Origin: Lunularia cruciata
Taxonomy: Eukaryota > Streptophyta > Marchantiopsida > Lunulariales > Lunulariaceae
Assembly (NCBI GenBank): GCA_948567375.1
Contig: OX419757.1
Coordinates: 30,690,001-30,754,000, forward strand
Length of the DNA stretch: 64,000 nt
Reading direction: 5' to 3'
A program made the translations under genes and the position numbers. The first letter of the stretch is position 1, and each line of letters opens with the position of its first letter. The notes beneath the pieces were generated by a model that was not told where the DNA came from, did not search any database, and saw only the letters and a program-made list of their open reading frames with translations. Shown piece by piece: positions 1-12,339 of the stretch.

Positions 1-2474
1 CAACCACTCAATTGAAAGATCTAATCTAACAAGCTCTTGATAGTGGTGGTATATTTCACATCAAAGGCCTCTTTCTCTTGAAGAGCCTCTTTTACCCCAA
101 TGACAAGTCCCTTCTCATAGATTTGTTTCATCCTAAAGGTCAAATTTTAGGTCAAAGGTTCTTTAATCCTAACGCCATTGCCTATTGTGTGCATCTCTTC
201 CCAAAATATGCAATCCCAATGAAATCCAAAATCAACTATCTACTTGGCTTTTCTATTTTTTGATACTCTCAATGCTTTATTGTTCTTATAACCCTTCCTC
301 ACTTTGACTGCTTGTTCAGAATGTCAAGAGTAACTTCCTTGATTCAATGTGAATTTCCTAAGCAGGTTCTCAAACACATACCTCTATTGCAAGATTCTCA
401 CCTCTACTCAACTAAGTACTCAATCAAAGATTTAAGTGGAAGTCATTCAACACAAAGGAGATTTGTGAGCTGAAATGATTCGGTTATGAAAGAAGTGGAC
501 ATTGATTCTATGGATTGCAGCCCATATATATAGTATCCTAACTCTTGATGAAGATGATCAATGGCTAAGAGTGCTAGAAATCTTCTAATTACACGCACTC
601 TACTTATCACTAATCCTACCTATTGATCTTATCCTAAGCGCAATTAAGAAGTGACTATGCAACCACCACTCATACATGTATCATGTTCAAACATGTATTA
701 GTAGGTCAAGGAAGTTAAGTATTACTCCAACTAGATACACTAGCAATCTCATCTTTGGTCTCACCAATAATTTAATTGATATTTTATTATGTAATGCACC
801 TTCACAAGGTGATAATAATTCTTTAGCAAATTTGGAGGTGGAAAAATGGATCCTTTATTCCATGAGTTCAATTTTGAATAATATTTCATGGACTTATGAA
901 ACTAAAGGAATGTGGTGTTTTTGCAAAATAAGAAAATCATAAACAAAGCAAAAAAAAGTATGATGTGATTAGAAAATAATTTTAAGACTTATTTTCTCAT
1001 TTAATTTGCATGGACCATTCATTTAAATATATTATTTATTAATATATATTTTAAATATATTTTCTGTTTAATTTCAAGTATATAACATATGTGAAATTCT
1101 AATTTTAGTGCATTAATTAATAGTTTTTACTTCTTACAAATTATGAGACTTTTTTATCAATTTTTGTCAAAAATAAATTCCATGTTAAGGTATTTTATTT
1201 TATGCATGGCTCTCATGCTCAAACTTAACTTAACATGAATATGTTTGAAGAAATATTACAATATACATAAAGACCTTATCTTGAAGATTCCAAATTTCCA
1301 TGTTAAATTTTTATTTTTTATTACATATTTGCTCTCCCTCATCACCTAAGCCTAGGTATTCAGCCTAGGTATAGGTAGACCTACCCATATTCCATCTTTA
1401 AATGGCAAACTTACAATAGGTATATGGCAAGTATAGAGACATGAGTTTGCTTGGAAAACCTAGGGATTTTTTAGATAATTTTCTTAGAAGTAGAAATGAG
1501 CAAATGTAGAAGAAAAAAGACATGCCTTTTATTCCTCGGTTTCTTTCTGTTGGTATAATATTGTAAAGTTAAGGTCCTTCACATTACAATAAAATTATTA
1601 AACATTAGTAGATAGGACTATATAAAAAGTAATAAAGATACCATAATATTTGAAGAAAAATAGAAATTTACTTTTTTAAAGTACCCACCTCTATGTTAAT
1701 ACCAGCATGACATCTTTGTGTTTAAACCAAAGATAATCTAGAATTAGTAGTTTGCCACAAAGCAACCAATTATGTTGAGTGGATATTTTTTATTTATAGA
1801 AAAGAATAAGAAAATCATAAATGCACATGAAATACTAGATTAAATTGATTCTACCAACATTTGATTTTGATTCTACTTTCATTATGGTATTTGTCCTTAA
1901 GAAAACTATTAGGACTTAACTTTGAGTATAGATAGTTTTGCACAAATAAGAACTTTCAAATGATAAAAATTAGAACAAAGACTTACAATACAAGTTACTC
2001 TAGAGCAAGAGGTGATATAGAAAATTCATCCAAATATAAGTTTACTATATAAAAGGAAATTTAGCAAAGATTTATACAAATTGTATTTGAGAGTAGTCGC
2101 GTGTGATCTATAGAACATATAGCACCATCAAGCACTTTTGATAAAAAATCGTCATTGCTAAATTAATATTCCCTATATTTCTGATAAATATCATATAAAT
2201 ATTCTGATTGTCTTCTCTTTTCTGAGTTTTTAAAAATGGAGATAAATTAAGGAGGCCATTATTTTAATTAGTATAGATGTTTATATCACATCGCAAGCAC
2301 TTTAACAAGCAAGAGGCCATACTAAAGAGATAAAAACATAGATTTCTAAGAAAAGAAAAGAAAAATTCTTTCTAAAGTATACTGAATAATTAAGGAGAGT
2401 AAAATCTTAAATTGCTTTAAAGATGGGAAAATGGACGGAAGTCTATTTGAAACTCAATTTCTTAGATATGACCC

Positions 2475-2496
2475 CTCATAGTGTATACACTATGAG
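2475..2496. repeat. 22-bp perfect palindrome
   Basis: The two halves CTCATAGTGTA and TACACTATGAG are exact reverse complements with no spacer. It lies alone in AT-rich spacer about 2.2 kb upstream of the CSLD start codon. A function is not supported by anything nearby. Confidence 0.7.
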
Positions 2497-2605
2497 ATGC
2501 TAACCGTGGCATTCGCTCCTCTACAACTTCAACTGGTATATATTTTGAAAATAATATATAAATTTCTATTATTTTAGATAATATTATCTTAATAGTAGAA
2601 TTCAG

Positions 2606-2626
2606 ATTATTATTATTATTATTTTT
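2606..2626. repeat. ATT trinucleotide microsatellite
   Basis: About six ATT units followed by a T run. Simple sequence only. Confidence 0.8.
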
Positions 2627-3040
2627 TGGTCAATACCCTTTTTCTTGTATGATTTGATATTTGTGCATATTCATCATCTTCAAATAAAGATGGCACTTTT
2701 GACCTAGAAATTCCAAAAATAAATTCAATTAATTCACAAAATAACTAATCTATAAATCCTCGATAGAATTGGTCATTATAATTATCACCCTATATAGAAA
2801 ATTAGAAATTTTAGAATCTTGAATAATACAGATAAAATAGAAAGAAAAGTTGCTAGACGTTGATTTTATTACTAGTTGGCGTGAGCGGGTGCTTTTATCA
2901 TATCATCATACTGTATCTATATCCAGTTGACATGACCTCTTATATGTATGATAGATGTAAAACATAATGAATGAAATTTGGAACCACCCGCATACCAATC
3001 CCGTCATTTAGTACCTGGAACCCTATTATTTTGTGTTTTA

Positions 3041-4670
3041 AGTGGTCGCCTTTTTCTCAATTATTTTGTAAATATAACTATGAGAATCGCAATCCGGTGA
3101 GAAACAGCGAAAAACATCACAAAGTCCCTCACTTGTCTTCTTGAGCCTGTGGACAACTTAGCCGTCGGAGTGCGTTGCGAATACGTCGGAACAGAGTGAT
3201 CAAATCCACTTTCTGACCGTAACGACCTTGCATCAGTTCGGGGATTCGGCGGATATTGTGCTTGTCCAGTTCACTAGAAGTTCACGGTCCCTCTAGACGC
3301 GAGTCAGGATGACACGATTTCAAGTCGATCCCTTCCAGTTGCTACAGATCGTGTGGATCATTATGGATTATATGAACATGGGCGATGACATGCTAGAAAT
3401 GCTCCGTGAAAATAGACTACAAACCAATTTACAAAGTTTCTGTTGGGCACATTTCTCCTATAGGTAGTGTACATAGATCAAAAAAGCACAGCGTGAATAT
3501 TGGCAGGTTTGGGGGACAAGAGTGCGTGACATTGCCTGCCTGCCCTGCTGGTCTGAAGCTGGTCGTGCTGCCTATGTGGCTACGTAGGATGGTCCACGGA
3601 ATCTCCTCCACTCCAATGGCGATCCAACTAACACTGAGCAGTGCAAGCGGCATTGCAGATTCAACAGGAGCTTTTCTGAAAGTCCGGCTGAAATCTGTAA
3701 TGTAAATCTGGCTGAAAACATCCGAGTGGCCAATGCATCTAAGGATACAGGTCTTGGAGTGAGTATTCTCCTGTTTACGATGATTATATTTCGGTTAGAA
3801 AAGTTTCTATCTTGTGTAATCTAGAAAGTTTGGTACCAAATTGTGCTACAGCTCTTGCTACATCGTCGCACAACTCGAGCCACCGATTGGTGAATACTGT
3901 TAAAAATGGTTTTCCAACTGGATTTAGCGTTTTGCTCAGTTGCTGCCGTGACCATCGGCACGCCTTCAATGCGTCTAGTTCTGGCTGAAGTTAAACAGCG
4001 TCACCCCCCTTCTTCTCCACTACGACGTATTTGTAGGGAGGTCCGTAATAATTTCCTCTTTCTGAGGGTACTCACTCGCACCCAATGCTCCTATTCACCC
4101 TCTACATCTTTGGAGCCATTCTCTCCATCTTCATGTCTCCTCCAGTTCTTTCTAGGTCTCTTTCTCCTGCTCTTGGATTTCAAGTCACAAACTCACATCG
4201 ACTCAACGTAGCTTGCTAGAAGCTCACCCAGTTGAGTCGATTGAGTTTAGTGAAAGGGGAGTAGCGACGGAGAGTAACAGATTAATTTACTGTGTCACAA
4301 TGGTCAATCAATTATCGTGTCACCTTGAAGAAAGGTGTTGAGATCTAGAGGCTGAAATGCAGAAGTAGAAGTAGACAGGGACGAGGCTTGATTCCTAGAT
4401 CAGAGATCTCCTAATAATCTGCAGATTTTCTGGATCGAGCGTCGACTCCCTGAGCAATTTTTACTGGGTGACTAGTCAAGGGCTCAGGAATTTGAAGCAG
4501 AGCTTAGATCTAGACCAGGTTAAATACGGATCTGCTAGAAGAGTCCAGCAGCATCAATCTGGATCGCTACGTAAACGCTTAGGATGTGAATAAGCTTGAA
4601 GGGGAGAGGTTCCTTCAGCTACTCCTTGGTCGAAACCCGCAAGGAGAAGCGCAGGTGAAAATTATTCGAC
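3041..4670 (+). promoter_or_regulatory. Upstream region and probable 5' leader of the CSLD gene
   Basis: Base composition changes near 3040 from AT-rich spacer to mixed, higher-GC sequence that continues into the CSLD coding region. It most likely holds the promoter and 5' untranslated leader. Two short upstream frames precede the main ATG: a start-stop pair (ATG TGA) at 4584-4589, and ATG followed by a stop after two codons at 4367-4378. I could not fix a transcription start or a TATA box. A CAG just before 4655 could be a leader-intron acceptor, but this is unproven. The open frame at 3406-3705 resembles no family I recognise. Confidence 0.4.
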
Positions 4671-7600
4671 ATGGCTCAAAAACCCAATATGCCGCCTCCC
4701 AATGAAAACAACCCCCGACGCACCATGAGTGGGAGATTTGTGTCCAACTCTCGCGATGATCAAGATCAATCCATGGAAATGACTGGAGATGTCAGCACCG
4801 ATTTTCCATATACGGTACATATTCCTCCAACTCCCGACAATCAGCCAATGTCAGAGCCCAACACCCCGCGAGATGCTTACGGAAATCCAGTGTGGTCCAA
4901 AGATGAGTACCCAAATGGCGAGGGCCCTGACGCTGATGGAGGACCAACCTCACCGTCACAAACCAAAAAGCGACGGCCCCTGACGCGCAAAGTCTCGATT
5001 TCAGCTGGAATCCTTTATTCATACCGGTAATTGACCTCACTCAAACTTTCGATGCCTGTATCATTTGATTTCACGCAGTTAAGAGACAGCTAAACGCTTC
5101 CTATATTCTTATAACGTTGTTGTGGGAGGCCAAGCAGCCTTACTGAGGAACAAGTTCTAAGGTCGACTTTAAATTGTAACAGGGGTCTTGCTGCTGTACG
5201 ATTGCTGGTTTTGGGGTTCTTCTTAACTTGGCGAGTAAAGAACCCCAACAGAGATGCAATGTGGCTGTGGGGTATGTCTGTGGTTTGCGAACTTTGGTTT
5301 GCTTTCTCTTGGATTCTGGATCAAATGCCGAAGCTTTGCCCTGTCAATCGATTGACCGATCTTGCTGTTCTCAAGGACAAGTTCGAGAAGCCCACTCCTG
5401 AGAACCCACGAGGTCGACCAGATCTGCCAGGGGTGGACATATTTGTTTCGACTGCGGATCCGGAGAAAGAACCCCCACTGGTCACAGCCAACACAATACT
5501 GTCTATCCTCGCCGCTGAGTACCCTGTGGAGAAACTCTCCTGCTACCTTTCTGATGATGGAGGTGCCCTTCTTTCTTTCGAAGCCTTAGCTGAGGCAGCT
5601 AGCTTTGCCAGGGTTTGGGTGCCCTTCTGCCGAAAGCACAGCATTGAACCCCGTAACCCTGAGACTTACTTTCTCATGCGCGGAGATTTCACGAAAGGCA
5701 AGGTGAGGACAGACTTCGTGAAAGATCGAAGGAGGGCCAAGCGTGAATACGATGAGTTAAAGGTCCGGATAAATGGTTTGCCCGATTCCATTCGCAGACG
5801 ATCTGACGCCTACAATGCGCACGAAGAAATTCGGGCCAAGAGACAACAAATGGAGTCTGGAGCTGATCCCTCAATTCCACTTAATGTCTCGAAGGCAACT
5901 TGGATGGCAGACGGCACACATTGGCCCGGAACTTGGGTAATTTCAGGCAAGGAGCACAGCCGTGGAGACCATGCTGGAATCATCCAGGTCGGTTTCCTTT
6001 ACTTTCTACCATGAAACATCTGTCTTGTCTATTACCAATATCCTGTGACGGTTTGAAACTACTAGCGTAAGGAAGACGAGAATTTTGTACTGTAAAACTG
6101 AAAAGATCTCATTTTTGCCGCAGGTGATGCTGGCTCCACCAAGCTGCGACCCAATCCGGGGGAGTGCTGATCTTGAGGAAAACCTGATTGACACCACTGA
6201 CATTGATGTCCGTCTTCCAATGCTTGTGTACGTATCTCGAGAAAAGAGACCTGGTTACGATCACAATAAGAAGGCCGGTGCCATGAATGCCCTGGTGCGA
6301 ACTAGTGCAGTCATGTCTAACGGACCCTTCATACTCAATTTGGATTGTGATCATTATATATACAATTCTCTTGCGATGAGAGAAGCTATGTGTTTTATGA
6401 TGGATCGCGGTGGAGATCGGATCTGCTATGTCCAATTCCCACAGAGGTTTGAAGGAGTGGATCCGAGCGATCGTTACGCAAATCGGAATACGGTGTTTTT
6501 TGACATCAATATGAGAGCTCTGGATGGTCTACAAGGCCCAGTGTACGTAGGGACGGGATGTTGTTTCAGAAGAGTTGCACTCTACGGTTTCGATCCTCCT
6601 CGCGGTGGCCACAAGAAGCAAAAGAAGAAGGCCGCCTTTCTGGCCAGCATGGCGACTGAATCTCAGGACGAATTCGAGTCTCGCGGGTTGCTCCCCAAGC
6701 AATATGGACAGTCCAAGGTGTTCATAGCCTCCATTCCTGTGGCTGAGTTTGCTGGTAGACCATTGGCAGAAAAGGGTGTTCCAAATGGTAGACCTGCAGG
6801 CTCATTGACAGGACCTCGTGAACCTCTGGATGCTGCAACGGTGTCCGAAGCTATTAACGTGATTTCCTGCTATTATGAAGACAAGACTGAGTGGGGTGGA
6901 CGAGTGGGATGGATTTACGGATCAGTCACAGAGGATGTGGTGACAGGGTTTCGGATGCATAATCGTGGCTGGAAGTCAATTTATTGTGTCACCAAACGTG
7001 ATGCTTTTCGAGGAACTGCACCCATCAATCTTACAGATCGTCTGCACCAAGTGCTTCGATGGGCTACTGGTTCTGTGGAGATTTTCTTCTCCCGAAACAA
7101 CGCTATTTTCGCCAACTCCCATATGAAGCTACTTCAACGTGTCGCCTACTTGAATGTCGGAGTTTACCCTTTCACCTCAGTCTTTCTAATCGTTTACTGT
7201 TTCCTACCCGCCCTGTCTCTCTTCTCTGGAGAGTTTATTGTCCAAAACCTGAACGTGACTTTCTTAGTTTACTTGCTGATTATTTCCATCAGTCTCTGCC
7301 TGCTCGCTATTCTCGAGGTCAAGTGGTCGGGAATCACATTGGAGGAGTGGTGGAGGAACGAGCAGTTTTGGGTCATTGGAGGAACAAGTGCACATCTTGC
7401 TGCAGTGCTTCAGGGCTTGCTCAAAGTCTGTGCTGGTGTGGATATTTCTTTCACACTCACGTCAAAGTCAGGAGCGGAAGATGAAAACGACGAGTTTGCA
7501 GAGCTGTACGTCGTGAAGTGGACGTCTCTCATGATTCCACCTCTCACCATCATGTGTGTCAATATCATTGCCATTGCGGTAGCTGTAGCAAGGACAATTT

Positions 7601-7830
7601 ACGCCGTGGTTCCACAATGGAGCAAGTTGCTTGGAGGTGTTTTCTTCAGTTTGTGGGTACTTTCACATATGTATCCTTTCGCTAAGGGGCTTATGGGGAG
7701 AAGAGGTCGCACTTCTACAATCGTCTACGTCTGGTCTGGTATGCTTGCCATTGTAATTTCACTTCTGTGGGTGACAATCAGCCCTCCAACAGACGCCGCA
7801 GGAGTGGCCACTGGAAGCTTCAGGCCTTGA
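4671..7830 (+). CDS. CSLD: Cellulose synthase-like D family glycosyltransferase, RING-less form; three exons 4671-5026, 5183-5987, 6124-7830
   Basis: The spliced frame is 2868 nt, 955 residues. Both introns have GT..AG ends (5027-5182 and 5988-6123) and sit at conserved CSLD positions, after ..YSYR and after GIIQ. The N-terminus has the family motif [13 protein letters not shown] at residues 48-60. Two membrane spans follow near 120-160. The family-2 glycosyltransferase core has SDDGG (Asp243/244), the DCD pair (461-463), TED (656-658) and QVLRW (696-700), then about six C-terminal membrane spans. CSLD proteins make beta-1,4-linked wall glucan or mannan in Golgi or plasma membrane; in mosses and seed plants they serve tip growth and cytokinesis. 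The catalytic signature is complete, so the enzyme looks functional. Two differences from typical CSLDs of about 1100-1180 residues stand out: the Cys-rich RING region between QPM and VWSKD is absent, and the class-specific region (about 542-580) has no Cys cluster. The start is the first in-frame ATG, with a classical CSLD N-terminus. Confidence 0.95.
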
Positions 7831-9290
7831 TTTCGTCTTACGACTTCAATTAGGATGTATTGAGAACTATGTACTGCCGCGTCGATCTCGAGCTTAGTGA
7901 ATTCTGATAGGACAGGAGCATATTTGCAATCATGTTGCAGACTTTGCAGCGCTCAGCTTGATTTTCTCAAGCTTGAGATGAAGAGGCCAACTGTCATCAA
8001 CAACTATAGATAGCTAACATAGTTTACCTTTCCGGTAGCAAGAATCAAGGACGATCGAGCTGATAATCCTGGTTACTCCGAGTTGGCGAATTCCATCAGA
8101 CTGGAGTGTTCGAATCTATCCATAATCCTCTACGAATGCCTCGGTTGGATGGATCGGCGTCGAAACTTCCTCAAGCTGGTCAAATCTCACTACTATGACA
8201 TTCTTGAATTAAGTATGCTGAGCACCACCGTTCAAGCGTCACGAAACTGGCAGACTATATCATGCTAATTATTAGTCCATTGAGTGAATTTGGCCCCCAG
8301 ATCACGTAAAATGGTTTGGTAGGAACAAGGTACTTTATGGATATCGACCGGTCGAAATCCCTCGCTTTGGCAAATAGGTTACCTTCACTAGGAGATTCTT
8401 TCAAATTGGCCGGTTCACTCCGACTTGGCAATACAGTATGAGCAACCCATAAACTCGGGACACATGTACCAAATTAGATGATACTCTTTATATGAATGCC
8501 ATTACCCCGTCAGTCGATTTTAGGTATAACTTCCTTGAAGACTTTTCTGCAAAGTCAATTCTTGAGAATTCTTCTTTGTAATTCCAATGAGAATTCTTCG
8601 GTACAGTGATGCTCGATGTTTCTGTGCCTTGTGCCAGTTCGGAATTCAGTTCAGAATTTACTAGTGCTTTGCATCCACTATTTACCCGGTTCGATTACCA
8701 CTTGTTGGCCAGTGATTAATGTCGGCTTTGCGCTCCCACTGATCAACGTCCTGTATGTTCATCTGCGTATACTCATATACGCACGGAACTAGTTCATATC
8801 CACGAAGGGATGGCCTTAATATAAGGAACTCCACAGTAATGACATGGTTCAAAGGAACAGAGAAAGATGTCGTCGTGGCTTAAATACTCATATGAAGATG
8901 AAGCACAGTTGATCATTTTGCTCTATCTAGTCCCATGTATAGTTGACGTTTAATCTTTTCTAAAATTTATTCATTACGTTACCTCTGGTTGAATATTGTT
9001 TGAATGAAATCAAACGGATAATCCCATGTCAACCGGCTAGCTACAGTATGTGCAAAACTTGCCACAACCACGTACTGTATCAACTTCTGTCACAATGTAA
9101 TCTAACTTGAATATTGTGCAATTTGATGTGTCACCTGTGCAACATCTGGAGTCCTAACCCTCTACGGCCCTTATCCTGTGACTTCACGTTCAGTAGCTTT
9201 CCCTGGGCCTGAGCACTACAGAGAACTCATCTCACCACGTTCAGTTTCTCTTAGTTTCCAAGTAAAGCAACCCGAACTTTCCCTGTCCTT
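7831..9290. other. CSLD downstream region and intergenic DNA
   Basis: Mixed-composition DNA after the CSLD stop. The first few hundred bases are probably the 3' untranslated region. I see no clear polyadenylation signal I would commit to and no recognisable second gene. Short open frames (for example 8083-8268) show no family features. Confidence 0.4.
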
Positions 9291-9298
9291 CTCCACAA

Positions 9299-9352
9299 AA
9301 AATCGGAGACTTTAAAGTTCAAATCGGAGACTTTAAAGTATAACTTTAAAGT
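9299..9352. repeat. Short direct and inverted repeats around ACTTTAAAGT
   Basis: The motif AAATCGGAGACTTTAAAGT occurs twice in tandem. It is followed by a further TTTAAAGTTCAAAT, making several overlapping ACTTTAAAGT palindromes. Small local duplication, no function inferred. Confidence 0.6.
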
Positions 9353-9596
9353 TCAAATAAATTAGCCGCACAGCTCGGAAGTATGCACTCGTATTGCATG
9401 AGGTAGGGCGAAGGATAGAACTTTGACTACATTCTCTGCTGACTTTCGTTGTCTCACGTCTGTGGTCTTTAGCGTAGCCCTGCAGGACGATATAGATATG
9501 ATGAAAGTGTGTACTCCAGACAAGGCTCAACCCCTGTGATCCCTTCAGGGAACAGGAAGTAGCATATACACAAGTACCCATGATTAAATGGAGGAT

Positions 9597-9668
9597 GGAA
9601 ATGTGAGAATTCGAACTCCATACATCTTGCATGCGAAGCGACCGCTCTAGCAGGTGAGCTACATCTTA
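9597..9668 (-). pseudogene. Degenerate tRNA-Ala(CGC)-like sequence, possible SINE head
   Basis: Read on the - strand, the 72 nt follow tRNA layout. There is a 7-nt acceptor arm, a D arm with a perfect GCTC/GAGC stem, a 7-nt anticodon loop TTCGCAT (anticodon CGC), and a T loop TTCGAAT. A-box (TAGCTCACCTGCTAG) and B-box (AGTTCGAATTC) elements for RNA polymerase III are visible. The two outer acceptor pairs, two anticodon-stem pairs and part of the T stem are mismatched, so this is not a sound functional tRNA. It is either a tRNA pseudogene or the tRNA-related head of a SINE whose body would lie at lower coordinates. Confidence 0.45.
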
Positions 9669-9699
9669 GTAAGCGGAAAAAAGAATGTAGATCCATTTA

Positions 9700-11018
9700 A
9701 AAGCATAAACTAATGCTTCATACACTTGAAACCACGAAATGTTCAGAAAGTGACAGTTTTAAACTCCGTCATCTGTCATCTGTCCTCGATCAGCTTTCCT
9801 GATTAGCCCAGAGATTATAGTCAACCTGTAACCTGAGACAATCTTGGGGCGGAAGGGTGCTACCGGAAGCTGTATCCTGCATCATAAAGTGGGCACACAA
9901 ACACCAGCCCAGGATTTCCTGTTGACCACTTACTCAGATACATATAGAATCTGTTCTATTTCCTTTTCTCGATTCTCACCTTGTCGTCTTGAATCCTCCT
10001 TCATTCCTAGTCATCAGGAGCTAACTCACTAATATCAGGTAGGCTTTTACAAATGTGATGAGCAGGCCGGAAGTTTTCAGCTAATTCAGTCGACAAAGGT
10101 TTTCATGCATCCAACACTTTCTCATCCGTCCCCCAGATTCCAGTTTCTTTCGGTTTACACTTGAGCTTGTCAAACCTGGTATGAAGGCTGTTAACCCTTC
10201 TGCTATTGTCCATCCTGATTGAGCTCTCTGGCTATAGTTGCCAAGCTATTGAAAGAGAGCTTCATCACTTTTCTATTCGGATTATCAGTATATTCCGTTC
10301 TTCTTCACCTCGTCCTTCTCCCAGTGTGTCGATCCTCCTTCGAGGTATATTCATATTCCGAATTCAGCCAGATTGAGTTTATCAGGACAACGATATCAAG
10401 TTCGTGTATTGTGCTGGATTTCAAGGCTTATCGATAAGCGATTTTCATAAAACGGACATTGATTGAAACCGTGACAAGACATCTACTACATTTGAATCCA
10501 TTTTGATAGAATCGTGGTAAGATAACCTGTCACGCAAAATTCAGATTTGGAATTCTCTTGTCGATGTTTCGGTTCAGGTGCCTCTATAAAAATGTTTACA
10601 AAATGTACCCAGTGCATTTCTGAGCATGCGTTTTGGGTCTTTAGGGCACAAAGATCTGTTGCAAGATTTTGAATCGCACGCAGCATATTTTGCAAGAGCG
10701 GTTTAAACGAAACTGCTCAGAGATGTGGTTTCTCGTGTCTTTGATTGAGTAGGGCGACCACCAATATTATCAGATCAGCATTCAGAAGAATCACATACTT
10801 ATTAATGAGAGCTGAACCCTGATTCAAATCTAGTGACTCTGATTTCACGGAAAGCCGGAAATTTGAATTTGCTCCGCAACCACACCATAGAATATGCATG
10901 CCACACAAACTGGAAGCACTCTGCTCCCTAGATATGTACATGTAAGCTATAGGTACTATGTGCTTGATTGGTTCGATGTCTACAGTCGCCGGCACCTAAA
11001 AGCCAAGGACCATCCAGG
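9700..11018. other. Intergenic DNA, no gene recognised
   Basis: Mixed-composition sequence between the tRNA-like site and the first copia repeat. Open frames here are short and show no family features on either strand. Confidence 0.4.
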
Positions 11019-11458
11019 TGTTCTTGAAGATGATGGTACGCTGCAGAGTGGCATCAACCACGTGGCAGCAGGAACGCCTCAGGATTACGGGCCGATCCTT
11101 GAACTCATTACAAGCGCGCCATTACCTGTAGAATTACAACCAAGCCCACTACATTTTTAGGGTTTCTCATCTATTGCGATATATACTAGGGGGTTTCAGA
11201 AATAGTTAGACAAAGTTTTTTAACTTTTTCATATAGATAGTTACAAAGCGTTGACTAAATGGGTACGGTGTGTGACCCGGAGTAGAAAAAGTATCATTAC
11301 GGAGTTCAGGCCAAGTTCCTTGTTATTAGCACACTCCGTATGAGGTGGTTCATAGAAAATAAAAAATAAGGAATTTTCCGTTATCACTCCGTAGTGCATT
11401 GATTACGTATTAGGCTTAATAAAGTTTATCGTTTAAAGTTAGAGTGAAAGTGGCGGTC

Positions 11459-11593
11459 ACCAAAGGGAACACACTTGGTAATCAAAAGTTAACAAATTTA
11501 TGCACTAGACGACCGAGGCCACCAAAGGGAGTATCCATGATGTTCGAGAATACCCATGGTAATCAAAAGTTGACAAATTTATGCACTAGACGA
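11459..11593. repeat. Imperfect tandem duplication inside the TIR transposon
   Basis: The block CACCAAAGGGA ... GGTAATCAAAAGTT ... TTTATGCACTAGACGA occurs twice in succession, with a small insertion in the second unit. Confidence 0.7.
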
Positions 11594-11649
11594 GTGGGAA
11601 CACAATTTATATGGGATTTAATATGTTAATTTAGGAAGAAATGTGATTT

Positions 11650-11725
11650 TTCTGGTTGTTGCTCGTCGCTGCTCGTTGTTGCCCCTCGTTGCTTGTTGTT
11701 GCTCGTCGCTGCCCGTCGCCGCCCA
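11650..11725. repeat. Short tandem array of GTTGCTCGTCGCTGC-like units
   Basis: Degenerate repeats of GTTGCTCGTCGCT/GCCCGTCGCC within the TIR transposon. They give a local GC-rich tract unlike the AT-rich surroundings. Confidence 0.6.
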
Positions 11726-12339
11726 TAGCCACTCGATGGCAATCGAAGCTCAAATCTTGTTGGCACCCGTACACGCTGGTTGCCGCTGGTTGACGCTGGT
11801 CAAATGACGCGCTGTCCTACTAAGAGGCTTGTAATATTTCAAATATGTTATCTCCTCTCTGTCGTCCCACGAGCTCAGAATCCTTCTATCTGTTGGGTTA
11901 CAAACTTTCATTTGTGTTTTTTTCTCGGGGACTGACCATCGGTTAATGATTTGTCCATAAAGTACTGATTTAACATACACAGCGAGTCTGATGATCACAT
12001 TCTTAGGATACTTAAATGTATTCTTTAGCAAAGAATGGTTAATTCTTATAAAATTCCCTTGAAGTGCTTACATTCTCGGGAAATGCACGATAGAACTCCA
12101 TTGCAAACTTTCCTGACTTGGATGCTCTTGCATCCAAGTCCCCTAGCTGTTACTGAGCTTTGTTGTTGAAGATGCAATCTAAGTGGATGCAAAAGGGGAC
12201 GGGTTGCTTGAACTTGAAACCAACGTGAAACTGCCTACATATCATGGACTACTAGAACTACCATCAGGAATTTGGTCCAATTGTAGATCCTGCAGATCCC
12301 TAAGGTCCTTACAGTGGAATACTAACTTTACTTATACCA

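Larger units (their letters stand above)
1..3040. other. AT-rich intergenic spacer
   Basis: This stretch is AT-rich with frequent poly-A/T runs. I see no convincing coding region. A short open frame at 676-942 ends in residues weakly like a copia gag (EKWILYSMSS then a Trp), which is not enough for a call. The only structured sites are a palindrome and a microsatellite, listed separately. It is probably old degraded repeat DNA. Confidence 0.5.

Noticed and set aside
676-942. Short ORF with a weak copia gag look
   Set aside because: Only a short Trp-spaced segment resembles gag; no knuckle and no neighbouring retroelement domains.
3406-3705. 99-codon ORF upstream of CSLD
   Set aside because: No family features, and a reverse-strand frame of similar length overlaps it. 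Treated as leader or promoter DNA.
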